64,000 bases of DNA. Origin: Chamaea fasciata (lineage: Eukaryota > Chordata > Aves > Passeriformes > Sylviidae). A model generated the notes under the pieces. That model did not search any database, was not told the origin of the DNA, and saw only the letters and a list, made by a program, of their open reading frames with translations. Where the stretch lies: the NCBI GenBank assembly GCA_029207755.1, contig JARCOQ010000006.1, forward strand, positions 8,276,013 through 8,340,012. Reading direction: 5' to 3'. The position numbers were made by a program, and so were the translations under genes. Within the stretch, counting starts at the first letter, position 1; each line of letters begins with the position of its first letter. Below, in pieces: positions 1 to 9,790 of this stretch.

Positions 1-270
1 GACCTCTCTGGAGCTTCAGCAAAGTCCCCTCTGCAGGGAGCTTGGGAACAAGGCAGCTGCCTGTGTATTTTCAGGACTTCTTGTTTCCAGTCCTTGCCTC
101 CAGCAGCTGTGCTGAGCTGCACATCTCAGGGCTACCATAGGAGCAGTTCACACTCTGGGAGGGTGAATTGCACAAGCCCTGCTTTAACTCAGAGAGGTGG
201 CTTTTCTATTCCTTTCCTGCATTCAGACTGTCTCAATAAGGCACAACCTCCCTTTCTTGCCAAGTGACAA

Positions 271-530
271 ATCTAGAATCACAGTTATTAAATTTGAAAA
301 AGACCTCCAAGAACATCAAGTCCAGCCTTCAACCAAGTATGACCCTACCCACTAAGTGCCACATCTGCTGGTTTGTGAACACTTCCAGGGATGATGACTC
401 CACCACTTGGCCTGGCAGCCTGTTCCAATAACCACTGTTTCAGTGAAAATATTTTTTCTAATATCCAGTCTGAAATTCCTTGTTTATCTGAATTCAGTAT
501 AACCTTCATGCTCTTCTCTGGTGCTCCGTC
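271..530 (-). mobile_element. CR1 LINE 3'-end fragment
   Basis: Read on the plus strand this is the reverse complement of a CR1 3' end. A degenerate tail (AATCTAGAATCACAG, about 271-285) is followed by the CR1 block containing CATCAAGTCCAGCC, ACTTCCAGGGATGATGACTC, CAGCCTGTTCCAAT and TTTCTAATATCCAGTCTGAA. The order and spacing match the avian CR1 subfamily that carries 'catcaagtccaacc' near its 3' end. The copy is heavily diverged and truncated at its 5' end near 530, as is usual for CR1. It encodes nothing intact; the short minus-strand open frame over it is a remnant of the ORF2 C-terminus. The family call is from recognition, not from a database search. Confidence 0.85.
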
Positions 531-872
531 CCCTCCCTTCAGTGAGCAACGTTTAAAAATCATTAAAATTTAAAAAACAAGCAGATGAGTAGAGAAATAA
601 ACCACCACCTTTTGAAAAGCCCAGCTCTGTCTCTCCTTTCCACAAATGCCATCACCTTTGTATGATAATAGATACAGCTTCCCTCATGTTTGAATTAGTC
701 TCAGAAACACACAGGAGAAGTAGCAGAGTGAGTTAGAAGGAGGTTAGAGCACATCAGGCAGTGATGATGCCCACACTGACCTGGCTGGCAGATCCTCAGT
801 CAGCCTTGCAGAGACACCAAGCCTCCCCTCACCCAGCAGTTTCTCATCCTGCTCAGAGTTGGGGCATAGCAG
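531..872. other. Unique sequence, nothing recognised
   Basis: AT-rich at first, then mixed composition. I see no repeat, RNA gene or coding signal. Confidence 0.6.
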
Positions 873-955
873 TGTTGCAGCAGCCCTCTTGTTAGAGAAT
901 AGAAATGAGCCCAGACACAGACTTCTTGTTCATCACAGCATGAAAAGGGTCCTGG

Positions 956-961
956 TTTATT
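956..961 (-). promoter_or_regulatory. Poly(A) signal AATAAA of the LTR
   Basis: TTTATT on the plus strand gives AATAAA on the minus strand. It is placed as expected between the TATA-like box and the end of the LTR-like element. Confidence 0.5.
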
Positions 962-999
962 CCTCTTTACACTTCAGCCATCCTGACTCCAACTATTCA

Positions 1000-1165
1000 C
1001 TGACTCTGGCTGCAGCAAGCTCCTGCTGTAGGTTTTCCTTGCAGCCTCTGACTGCTGGTTATTTCCTGCTAAACGATGACTGCAGGGATTGGTTTGCAGA
1101 CTCTGACTGCAGGCTTTTACCCAGCTAGACTGTGACTGCAGGTTCCAACAACAGGCTCTAACTGC
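1000..1165. repeat. Degenerate minisatellite inside the LTR
   Basis: About six imperfect copies of a unit centred on CTCTGACTGCAGG recur at roughly 30-bp spacing (near 1003, 1045, 1076, 1100, 1131 and 1156), separated by variable T-rich or CA-rich spacers. They lie between the TATA-like box and the poly(A) signal of the element, so in the transcribed (R-like) part if the LTR reading is right. Confidence 0.6.
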
Positions 1166-1291
1166 AGCACCAGAGTGACCTCACAGCAGTGATTCTCTGT
1201 CCCTAGGAACCTTCTTCTTCACGATTCTCTTGTTCTGTCTTCCTCAAGGCTCAGTCCTCCTTCATGATTTTCTCTCAGTAGCTAACTCACT

Positions 1292-1334
1292 CCCTTTTAT
1301 CGCACTTATCTTTATTGGCTAAAGCTGTGACTCA
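1292..1334 (-). promoter_or_regulatory. LTR promoter-like motif cluster
   Basis: On the minus strand, in order: TGACTCA (AP-1 type), AGCCAATAAAG (CCAAT box), then GATAAAAGGG (TATA-like). The CCAAT-to-TATA spacing is short. Whether it drives transcription today is unknown. Confidence 0.4.
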
Positions 1335-1751
1335 TCGGGGGAGGCTGTATTGGGTAATGAACACAGCTGTTACTTATTAGGAGCGAGGTCACCTGTGTTC
1401 CCTTCTACATGGCAGGGCTGTAACTCAGCTCAGGGAGGCAAGGCAGATGAATGAGCACAGCAGTGTAAATGTGTCAGCACAGCACCTCAGCCAGTACCCT
1501 CTGAATCAAGCAGATGTTTTGCTCCTGTGCTGGAGCACATCCAGCTGGGCTCATTCTGAGAGCGTGGTTGATACTGTGTGTATTAATTTGTTCCTGGTTC
1601 ATCCTTGAGCAGCCAGTGTCTCCTTTGAGACAGGAGATTAATGGTTGCCAAGGGAGAAATAAGAAGATGGAAAAATAAGCTCCTGTGGTTAATTATTGCT
1701 GGATTTAAATGGTTCAAACACACTGTCCAACACTTTAAAAAAGAATATTCT

Positions 1752-1925
1752 TTTGGTAGGAACTGTGGCTGCCCCATCCCTGGGGAGTGTCCAAGACAAG
1801 GCTGCAGGGGGCTTGGAGCAACCTGTTCAGTGGAAGGTGTCCCTGCCTATGGCTGGGGATCAGAACAAGATAATCATTAGGGTCCCTTCTACCCCAAACC
1901 ATTCTATGGCTCCATGATTCCATGA
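1752..1925 (+). mobile_element. CR1 LINE 3'-end fragment
   Basis: Plus-sense CR1 3' end. The CCCCATCCCTGG...GTGTCCAAG block runs into GCTTGGAGCAACCTG, then GTGGAAGGTGTCCCTGCC, GGGTCCCTTCTACCCCAAAC, and finally a tail of octamer repeats (CATGATTC, CATGAT) ending near 1925. The order is collinear with the avian CR1 consensus as I know it. Only about 170 bp remain, so this is strong 5' truncation. The segment lies downstream of the ORF2 stop, so it is the 3' UTR and contains no gene. Confidence 0.92.
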
Positions 1926-4533
1926 TGAACAACGTTAGAGGTGCTTCCAGGACTGGGACCTATGATATGAGACCTGAATGCCCAGCAGCTGCAAAGCACT
2001 AAATCAACTTGTCTCACTGAGATCACTGTGCAAACACACGATTTACAGCCTCCTGTAGCAGAATGTCAGCCACATAATTCCTGCTGCTGGATGCTCTGCT
2101 GAATGCTTTTGTATTTACTAGAATGCACAGAGAGCTGCAGAACGAGACATGGTTTATTGCCCTGTGTGTGTGCCGTTGTGCACACCAGGGGAATTGGTTT
2201 AGTGGGCAATAAGCTGTTAAAAGACTGAGACACTGGTAGCTAACACCCAGAGAACCCAACTGCTTGGGGCTGTAATGTGAGCAGTGGGTCTCATCAGCAT
2301 TAATGACTTACCCTCTATGCTGCTCTCACGCGGAGAGGAAAACATAAGTGTCTGATGAAAAAATTCCTACATTTTGCTAAATATAATGCAATGGAATTAT
2401 GACTGAGCTCATCACAATTACTTTTTGCAACCCCATTTCCATAATTATCACAGGTCACACTTATCAGTGGATTTGTCAGATCTTTTCCTACACCTCTGGA
2501 AATGAAATGGTGCATTACCCGATTCAGTTGTGAAAGGAAAAAAAATTAGGAGCCTTTTGACTTCTTGTCCAGACTAGGGAAGTTCATAAAAAATGGGTGG
2601 GACTCCTGCAGCTGTCAGCAGTGCAAGTCCTGCCTGCTTAGTTCCTTCTAATAGTTATTAAATATTCAATTTAGGTGCTGGAGGCCAATTGTATTCTATG
2701 TTTGATCTCTGTTGGGTGACAGGGATGTCAGTGCAGTAAAGCTTTTGCATTTCCATAAATATGGCACTTGTCAGATCTCATCATCCTTCTGCAAGGTTGT
2801 ATGAAAGCACTACTCTCTGCTGTGGTTTGGAGCACTTGTCAAGGAGTAATCAAGTTTATGGCTTTGAGACTCCACTCAAACATGCACAGCTTGAAGGGGT
2901 CCTTTTAGAAACGAAATTTTGGTCCTGCTCCTCATTAGGGAGCTCACACACTTCAGGGGATTTAGATTCCGTATTCTACTTTGTCAGTATAGGTGAACAC
3001 TAAAATTTGTGCATTCGCGTCTGATTTATTCTCCAGTTGGAAAATTTTCAGGAGTTTTCTGAATTTTTTGCATCGCAAGAGTAATTGTTCTTGATTCAGA
3101 TTGACAACTGCTGCTTACTCATTTATGAAATGTCGTCAAATAAAAATTAAATCAGACAAAAAGGATGTATTAGACAGTGAGTATATTCAGTTTCAAGAAC
3201 ACAGAAAAAATCACACAGGAAGGGTGCTTCCCCTGAGTAATTATGATTCACTAAAAATATATATATGTGGGGAGTATAGATATAATTTAAATGTGTAAAT
3301 ATCAATATATCAATATCAATAGATAATATGTAAACATTAATGTAAGAATCTACATGTGTATATATATATACACAGATTTTAATTAGAATATTTGTCCTCA
3401 ATTTGTTTGATTAATTACATATTTCACTTTTTTTTGAGGCATCTTGTGTCTTACTTCAGCCTTAATAAAAAAATCTATGAGCTCTGTAAGTGTCATTTAT
3501 ACCATAGAAATCAATTCAGGGAAAAAGATGCTGCTGGCATCAGTGAGGAAGAGGACAGAAGATGAAGGGATATTTGAAGAGATGGTTTAAAGAAAGACAG
3601 GAATGTTATTTACTGGATCACTCTTGGACTTTGGAAGCAACATAATAGGTGGTATAAAACACAGTTTAGGAAAAGAAGCAGAAAGAAGTCAAAATGGAGG
3701 AGGATTAAGAGAGCAAAAGGGAATGGAGAGTGAGCAGATGAGTGAAAGCAAAAAGATAGGTGGTGAAAAGATTAATTAGAGTCTTATAGACGAGAATAAA
3801 GAGCAAGGATGTGATGGATATGCCACTCATTTCCTTTCAAAAAAAGCTGACATACATAATAGAATGCTTTTGGAAACAAGACATCGTCAGTGAAGTTCAC
3901 TGCTTCTGGATAAATTAAGGAAAATAGTCCAGGAAGGTTCGAAAAACATTTAAATGTGAATAAGAAGTTCAATAAAACCTTCCAATTAAATAAGTGACTG
4001 ATAGTATAATTTTTTCTTTTCTTAAAAAAAAAAATTAAAATTAGACCCCTCTTTAACATAATGTTGAATTTGGATTGAATTTTTTTCTTTCCTCATAGAT
4101 GTACTTGAGTTTTCCTTGAAAATCTGAAAGCCAATGTTCCCCAAATTCTTTCTCTCTTCCTATGTCAGTTTTTGAACATTAGTATCTTAATTTGGGATTA
4201 TTTCAGTCATTTTTATTAAGCAGTTTCTGATGGCAAAAACCAGAACACCACTGACTTCAGTGAACAAAGTACAGAATTATCTTCATTTTTTAGCATTATG
4301 CAAGGCTTTACTCCCCCATATTGCACAAAGGACGGGAATTAGAGTCAACCTTCCATAGATTTGGCTGAGAAAGGATTTTTTTGCTTGGGTGAAATTTTCT
4401 CTTTTGTTTTTTTCCTAAAACTGAAATAATTTGTTATATTTTAGAAGATTTTCCCCCCAAAAACTAAAATTGTGGGTCAAAGAGAGACCATCTAAATGAT
4501 CAAACTCAACACTTTATTCATGCAGGAAGAAAC
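1926..4533. other. Unique AT-rich sequence, no gene seen
   Basis: No repeat family or coding exon recognised. 3240-3385 is strongly AT-rich. 3550-3780 is purine-rich (GAAGA/AGGA runs) with no clear repeat unit. Short A and T runs occur near 4020 and 4080. Confidence 0.6.
3355..3374. repeat. (TA)n palindrome
   Basis: TGTGTATATATATATACACA is a perfect 20-bp palindrome inside an AT-rich tract. It is a short microsatellite able to form a cruciform. No function is implied. Confidence 0.8.
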
Positions 4534-4775
4534 CTTGTTCCACCCCCTGCCAAGGGCAGGGATACCTCCCACTATCCCAAGTTGCTCCAAGCCCCATCCA
4601 GCCTGGCCTTGGACACTTCCAGGGATCCAGGGGCAGCCACAGCTTCTCTGAGCACCCTGTGCCAGGGTCTCATCACCCTCAATGGGAAGAATTTCTTTCT
4701 AATATCCGATTTAAAACTACTCCCTTTCAGCTTAAAGCCATGGCCCATGGTTATGGACCAAATCTCACAGCCTTC
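4534..4775 (-). mobile_element. CR1 LINE fragment with ORF2 C-terminal remnant
   Basis: Reverse complement of CR1: CCACCCCCTGCCAAGGGCAGGG, AAGCCCCATCCAGCCTGGCC, ACACTTCCAGGGATCC, TCTCATCACCCTCAATGGG, then TTTCTTTCTAATATCC. On the minus strand a frame stays open through the block and ends in the CR1 ORF2 C-terminal pattern: GFKLKG, DIRKKFF, a W-H-R-V-L-R-E segment, then SLEV and RLDGAWSNLG before the stop. It therefore keeps the last part of the reverse-transcriptase polyprotein, well after the catalytic domain. The octamer tail is missing. A possible extra 3' piece lies near 4475-4500, beyond a short insertion. The open frame continues to 4838, where I no longer recognise CR1. Confidence 0.88.
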
Positions 4776-7120
4776 TGCAGAAACTTGGACCTCTGAATCC
4801 ATGAAGAGCTGTTCCTTCTCAGTGGGGTCTTGCTCCATGGCAGAGAGCTTTCAGAAAAGTAAAAATTTTAGGCCTCAGATTTATGAACCCAGCAGTGCAA
4901 ATACGGAGCTCTTTCTTCTGCCCTGCACAAATTATAATTGACACAGAAATGTCAAGCACAGGATTCATCTTTATTGGGGCCAGTGAGTCTAATGCAGCAT
5001 TTCCTTTCCTTTCTGCTTCCCCGCAGGTCTGACACCAAGCCAGCTGGATCACCTGGGAGAATCCTCACCCTGGTTTTACATGCGATTCTTGCATCCTGGT
5101 TTCAGCTCTCTGCATTGCACTAATGTGAGTCTTATCCATGTCAGTGCTATGTCCTCTCCTGAGGGAGATATGAACACATTAGAGCAATTTATCCACACAG
5201 AAAACTAACCACAGCTGTGAGTGCAAAGAACCTGGTGATGTCCAAAAGAAGTCATGCAGAGCATTTTAATTTAAAAAGTTGAATAATACACTAAACACAC
5301 ATGCCTAATATTTTGCCTAAAAGGAAAAGATAAACAGTGTAAAACTTTGGAAATTTCTCAGTAGAAAATATACGAGCTTTGCTCTTCTGATTATTTTTGC
5401 AATTTATAAACCCAGAGCAGAACCTGAACATACTGGAAGAAGTTGGTAGACATTTTAAAATTTTCTGCATCTTTAATAATTATTTTAGTTTTAATTTTTA
5501 TTATTATTATTGATAATAGTAGTGTTTTCATGCTACTTAAGCTTTCAAAGCTAATACCTAGAAAAGCCTGTTTGTAATTTCACCAAATAATGAGTTGTAG
5601 GTCAAACAATCCTAAATTAATAACAATGACAAATGGCCCTGGCACTGCTCTAGAACATTAAAGGGAGCAACTCAAACACCAGTTATGTCATCAGGAATCC
5701 CTGTAGGATCTGTACCACTCTGATCACAACTGTGTCATTTTTCTTGTCACTGTCAATAACATAACAAAGTAAAAATGCATATGAAGTTTTAATTAAAAAT
5801 CTGAGTACTATCAAAGGGATTTCTACAGCTCAAGGCTCATCAAGCATTTTAAGATTTAGGCCAAAGCCACACTAAACAAAAACAAAACCAAAACCAAAAA
5901 ACCACAAACAAATAAATTAAAAAAAAGAAAAATATTAATTTTATTAAAAGAAATCAGGGAGACAATATAAAATGGAAGCATTTTCATGTAGAGAGATCAG
6001 ACTAAATCTTGATGCTGCCATGTCTTGATTTTTCTCCTCCTTCAGCTCATCAGCCCATTTCTATAAGATCTTTGCTGAAGTATGTAGCAAACAACACCAT
6101 AACTATAATTTTGTAAATTATGTGTGGTAACAGAACTATATTTTCTTCCAATTCCTTGTTGTGGAAATTAATAATTTCTTTCATGAAGATACGTAAGACT
6201 TGAAGCCTCTCTGCAAACTGAAACTCACTGACAGCATCACCAGATGATTTACAAAATCAAGTGCCTAATTACACGCTCTCATAAATATTCATTCTCATGT
6301 TCACAGTTATGGAGGAGAGAAAGTGAACATGTTGATTAATCAATTGATAGTATCTGATTCATCTGGCTATACAAATGGGAAAGAAAAGGCAGCAGAGCAA
6401 TTTCCAACAAATCTCGGCTCCAGCAGATTGCATTGCTTAGGAATGTTAACATGAAATGAAAAATTAGTAAGTGCTAAAATTTAAAGGGTGCAGGCAAAGT
6501 GAGTAGATTTTCCACATCAGCTGGCCCTGTTGCTTAATTCAGGTGATAGTATAAAATTCATGCTTCCATTACTGAAGGTCATAACATTTGCCTTTTTAAG
6601 CTTTGCCAAACTTGAGAAATTGTGGCCAAATGGTCTGATTCATGCTGCTTTTTTTGTTATTTCTACATAGGAAAAATGAATAAGCCTTTTCCACAAATGC
6701 AGATAGTAAGAAATAATTGTTTTATCTGCTTTAACAAAATGTGAGGAAAAAAGAAAACCTCTCAGTGCTAGTGCTAATGGTTATTAAATCCAGAGGAGGA
6801 CAATGCCTGTCAGTTTTGGATGAGAGGTTTATTCTGGATGGGTGGGGAAGCGCAGTGGATTTGTGTGCATCATAAATCTTTGAAAAATTGCAAGTTCACG
6901 TTAGAAACTTGCTATGTCTGGGCAGATTGAGCAACAGAACAACACCCTGGAACATCTGCACCTCCCCTGGTCTGCAGAAATAATCCACTTTTGGGGCATG
7001 ATTACACTGCCCTGTAGTGCATGGAAAGGAGGGGGACAGAGACATCACTGAAATCTCCTCAAGCAGATATGAATTTTTGTGACCACTCTCTCCAGAGACT
7101 CTCAACAGCCTTTGGAAAAT
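4776..7120. other. Unique AT-rich sequence, no gene seen
   Basis: No coding exon or RNA gene recognised. 5465-5525 holds an (ATT)n-like AT-rich tract. 5875-5945 is an A-rich tract of AAAAC/AAACC units. The rest looks unique. Confidence 0.6.
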
Positions 7121-7386
7121 TGGTTCCTAATTAGGCACCTCAGCTGTGCTGAACTCCTGATGAACTGAGCGGGTCAGGCCTGACTGAGGAAAAGGCTTGA
7201 GGAGTTTATTCCTACAACAGGTGGTCAGAGATGGGGAAGCAAGGCAGGGATGGGGAAAAGAATTTTTCTGAAGCCAGACACAAACGTAGGAAAATGACAC
7301 AACTCCTTGCTCGCTCTGTCTCCTATCAGCAAGGCCACAGGGCTCGTTTGGGGTCACCTCCTGCCAAATACCCCTTGCTCTGCTCA
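7121..7386 (-). mobile_element. Possible LTR-like segment, unclassified
   Basis: More GC-rich than its surroundings and open on the minus strand for 86 codons. Minus-strand reading gives GGAATAAACTCC (a poly(A)-type signal, near 7201-7212) about 80 bp before a CA end at 7121-7122, and the other possible end is TG at 7385-7386. This outline resembles a short LTR. I see no clean target-site duplication and do not recognise the family, so ordinary unique sequence is an equally good reading. Confidence 0.25.
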
Positions 7387-8786
7387 AATGAATCCCCTCG
7401 TTGACTTCATGGCTTTGTGACTGTCCATGCCTTCACACCTTTTAATTATGCTGCTGTAACTCCTCTGTAAATGCTCTGCAAGCTCCTGTGCTTCTTGCTA
7501 ATTGATGTTTATTCTGGCTATACTTTAACAAGTGCTAATACAGTCTCCACCAGAGACTGATACTCGAACTCTTTCCCCACACAGAAGTTTATTTTCTTCT
7601 CTTTGCCATCACATTTTTTCCCTTCTGCATTCCTTACTTTTAACTGTCATTGTGGATGGTTTGCTGAAAGGACATTTGTTTTTTGCAGTGCACTGAAGGG
7701 GAATTCAGGAATGAGAATGTGCAGGAAGGAAGTGCAACTATCACTTTGATTAAAGAAATAATTCATTACCTATTCTTACAGAAATTAAATCATAGTGAAA
7801 TACCTAACACGAAAGAGTTATGCTCCTTAGTGTACTAAATGCATTAAACAGTATTAAATGCGTACCATTCTGTATGTTACATTCCTGTACATTACAAGCA
7901 TATTTCCACCTGTCTTTACAGAACAAATCAGATATTTGTATGTTATTGATACAATTAAAATATCCATATAAGAAAAGTTATTTGAGTGTGTTTGTCAATA
8001 ACCAAAATTGTACTCTCTATTGTACTGTCATATTTTCCATTGGAAAAACATCTTGGCTGCACGGAAAGATTGCCTTTTACTGAAGTTCTTTCCTGTTTCA
8101 ACTCACACGACTTCCTAAGAATAGGAATTTATATTCTGGGAGTCAGACTCAAATTAAAGCAGTCAAAAAAAGGATTGATTTTCAGATCTCCTAAGCTACA
8201 TACTAATGCAGCCAAAAATGGAGTAATACAGACTTCCTTCGTCCTGAGCTAAGGATTTTTAGGATGCTCCAGCATTTCCTACCTATATCACACACTGGTC
8301 TCCCAAAACATGTGTTTTGGGTGTTTTTTTTTTTCCCACATGATTTTTCAGTTTTACAGTCCCATTGTTGTGAAGAAATATCCTTTCCCTGCACACAGAG
8401 GGCTTTGTGGAAGTCCTCAGAACAGCCTCTCACATCCTGTGCCAGGCACTCCTCTCCATGGGCCAGCAGCCCCATGGCTCTCTCTGAGTGCCAGCGTGTC
8501 CTGTGTCCTTATGGCCACAGCTTGCAGTGGCTGGCTTGCAGACTTGTGCCTTTCTGGTGCCACTTTATAGCTTCATTTTCAGGCCTATAGTGCAGTAAAT
8601 TGGTTCCCAACAGGCTGTGAATAAAGCACTATTTTTTTTTTTTTCTGGACGCTACATTTGTTTTTATGATTAAAACGCATTATGTGTGAGAATGCATAAA
8701 GCTGGTAACACAGTTACGGTGCCCGGGCTCCATCTGGGGAGGGGGATGAGTGTGACCATCTTCCAGCATTAATGACTCCCAAACCA
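7387..8786. other. Unique sequence, no gene seen
   Basis: Mixed composition with T runs near 8324-8334 and 8632-8643. No recognised repeat, exon or RNA gene. Short open frames on both strands (for example near 8203-8590) have no recognisable domain. Confidence 0.6.
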
Positions 8787-8791
8787 ACATC
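8787..8791. repeat. Target-site duplication (left) ACATC
   Basis: Identical to 9348-9352 on the other side of the LTR. The match in fact covers 7 bp (CAACATC), because the last two bases of the LTR happen to agree with the left flank. Confidence 0.75.
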
Positions 8792-9347
8792 TGCGAAAAT
8801 GGTTTTGTCCCAGCCATGAAGCCTTACTGAAAATTGGAGCTGTGGACTAAATTATTCCAGGCTTCCAGAGACCTTTTGATTGGCTCGTTGATGCTTTGGG
8901 AGGGCTGACCTGAAACAGAGACTGGACAGAGCTAGAGAATAAAGCAGGTATTTATTGAAAGGCCTCCAGGATACACCTTGGGCAGGACAGGAGCCTGACC
9001 AGGGCTACACCCAAGATGGACAAAGAATGGTTACAAAATGGGCAACTGGTCACGAGATCTTACATTTTTATAAGTTTTGGTCCATTTGCATATCAGGGTT
9101 TAATAGTCCAATTACACCTTTAGGCTGTGAGGTCTCACCCTTCTTGTTTTCTCTCTTCAGTCCACTGTTGTTTATGCTTTTGGGCCTGAAAATTGTCCTT
9201 GGTCTCCAGCAGGAAAAGGATTTGTTTTGTCTCCCTACTCTATGAAGAGAACTCACTGGCACGTAATACGAGGCTCAGAACTGCACCCCTAGGCAGAACA
9301 GGATCTGAAAAACATGAAAGCTAAAACTTAAGGCATCATTGTTAACA
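8792..9347 (-). mobile_element. Solo LTR of an ERVL-like endogenous retrovirus
   Basis: The element is 556 bp, starts with TG (8792) and ends with CA (9346-9347), and is flanked by perfect 5-bp direct repeats ACATC (8787-8791 and 9348-9352). A 5-bp duplication is typical of ERVL-type integrations. The minus orientation is set by AATAAA (reverse complement of 8951-8956), which leaves about 160 bp of R/U5-like sequence before the 3' end. No gag or pol remnants flank it, so it is a solo LTR left by recombination between the two LTRs of a provirus. The block with CAGGTATTTATTGAAAGGCC followed by CACCTTGGGCAGGACAGG resembles LTRs I know from songbird genomes. The ends are well supported; the family name is not assigned. 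Confidence 0.8.
8951..8956 (-). promoter_or_regulatory. Poly(A) signal AATAAA of the solo LTR
   Basis: TTTATT on the plus strand. It fixes the orientation of the LTR as minus and separates U3/R from U5. Confidence 0.6.
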
Positions 9348-9352
9348 ACATC
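9348..9352. repeat. Target-site duplication (right) ACATC
   Basis: Partner of 8787-8791; directly follows the CA end of the LTR. Confidence 0.75.
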
Positions 9353-9524
9353 ATCTAGCCAGGAACCAGTCAGTGTCTATGTACCTTTCTCAAATACTAT
9401 GTGGTTTTGCCTTGCTTGTACCTCTTGCCATGTTTCTTTGCTTTCAGTCCTGAACGCGGTGCAAATCACAGGGGTAATGAAATCAGGACAAATTCTTCAG
9501 CCGGTGTTCAGACATCAATGCACA

Positions 9525-9790
9525 TAATCACAAAAAATGGAGCAGTGCTTTGGGTTGAAGGGACCTTAGAGATTATCCTGTTCCAACCCCTGCCACAGGC
9601 AGGGACATCTTCCACTATCCCAGGTTGCTCAAAGCCCCATTCAACCTGGCCTTTGAACATTTCCAGGGGTAGTGAGTCCACAACCTCTCTGGGCACTATT
9701 CCACAGCCTCACCACCCTCACAGTAAAGAATTTATTCCTAATATCTAATCTAAACCTGCCCTCCTTCAGTTAAAGACCCCATGGCTTTTG
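9525..9790 (-). mobile_element. CR1 LINE 3'-end fragment
   Basis: Reverse complement of a CR1 3' end: a degenerate tail (AATCACAAAAAATGG), then TTGGGTTGAAGGGACCTTAG, CAACCCCTGCCACAGGCAGG, TTGCTCAAAGCCCCATTCAA, CATTTCCAGGGG, CCTCACCACCCTCACAGT, and TAATATCTAATCTAAACCTG. It is collinear with the consensus over its whole length and truncated at its 5' end near 9790. The similarity is good, so the copy is of middling age. Confidence 0.93.

Larger units (their letters stand above)
873..1457 (-). mobile_element. Solo LTR-like element, minus orientation
   Basis: Read on the minus strand, the segment has the order expected of a retroviral LTR. A U3-like part carries an AP-1 consensus TGACTCA (1328-1334), a CCAAT box (reverse complement at 1314-1318) and a TATA-like GATAAAAGGG (reverse complement of 1292-1301). 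About 340 bp downstream lies a canonical AATAAA (reverse complement of 956-961), and then about 80 bp of U5-like sequence. Plausible TG...CA ends lie at 873 and 1457-1459, with short flanking matches: GCAG/GCAG, or TAGCAG/CAGCAG with one mismatch. No internal retroviral genes flank it, so it would be a solo LTR. The ends are the least certain part. Resemblance to songbird endogenous retrovirus LTRs is from memory. Confidence 0.6.
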
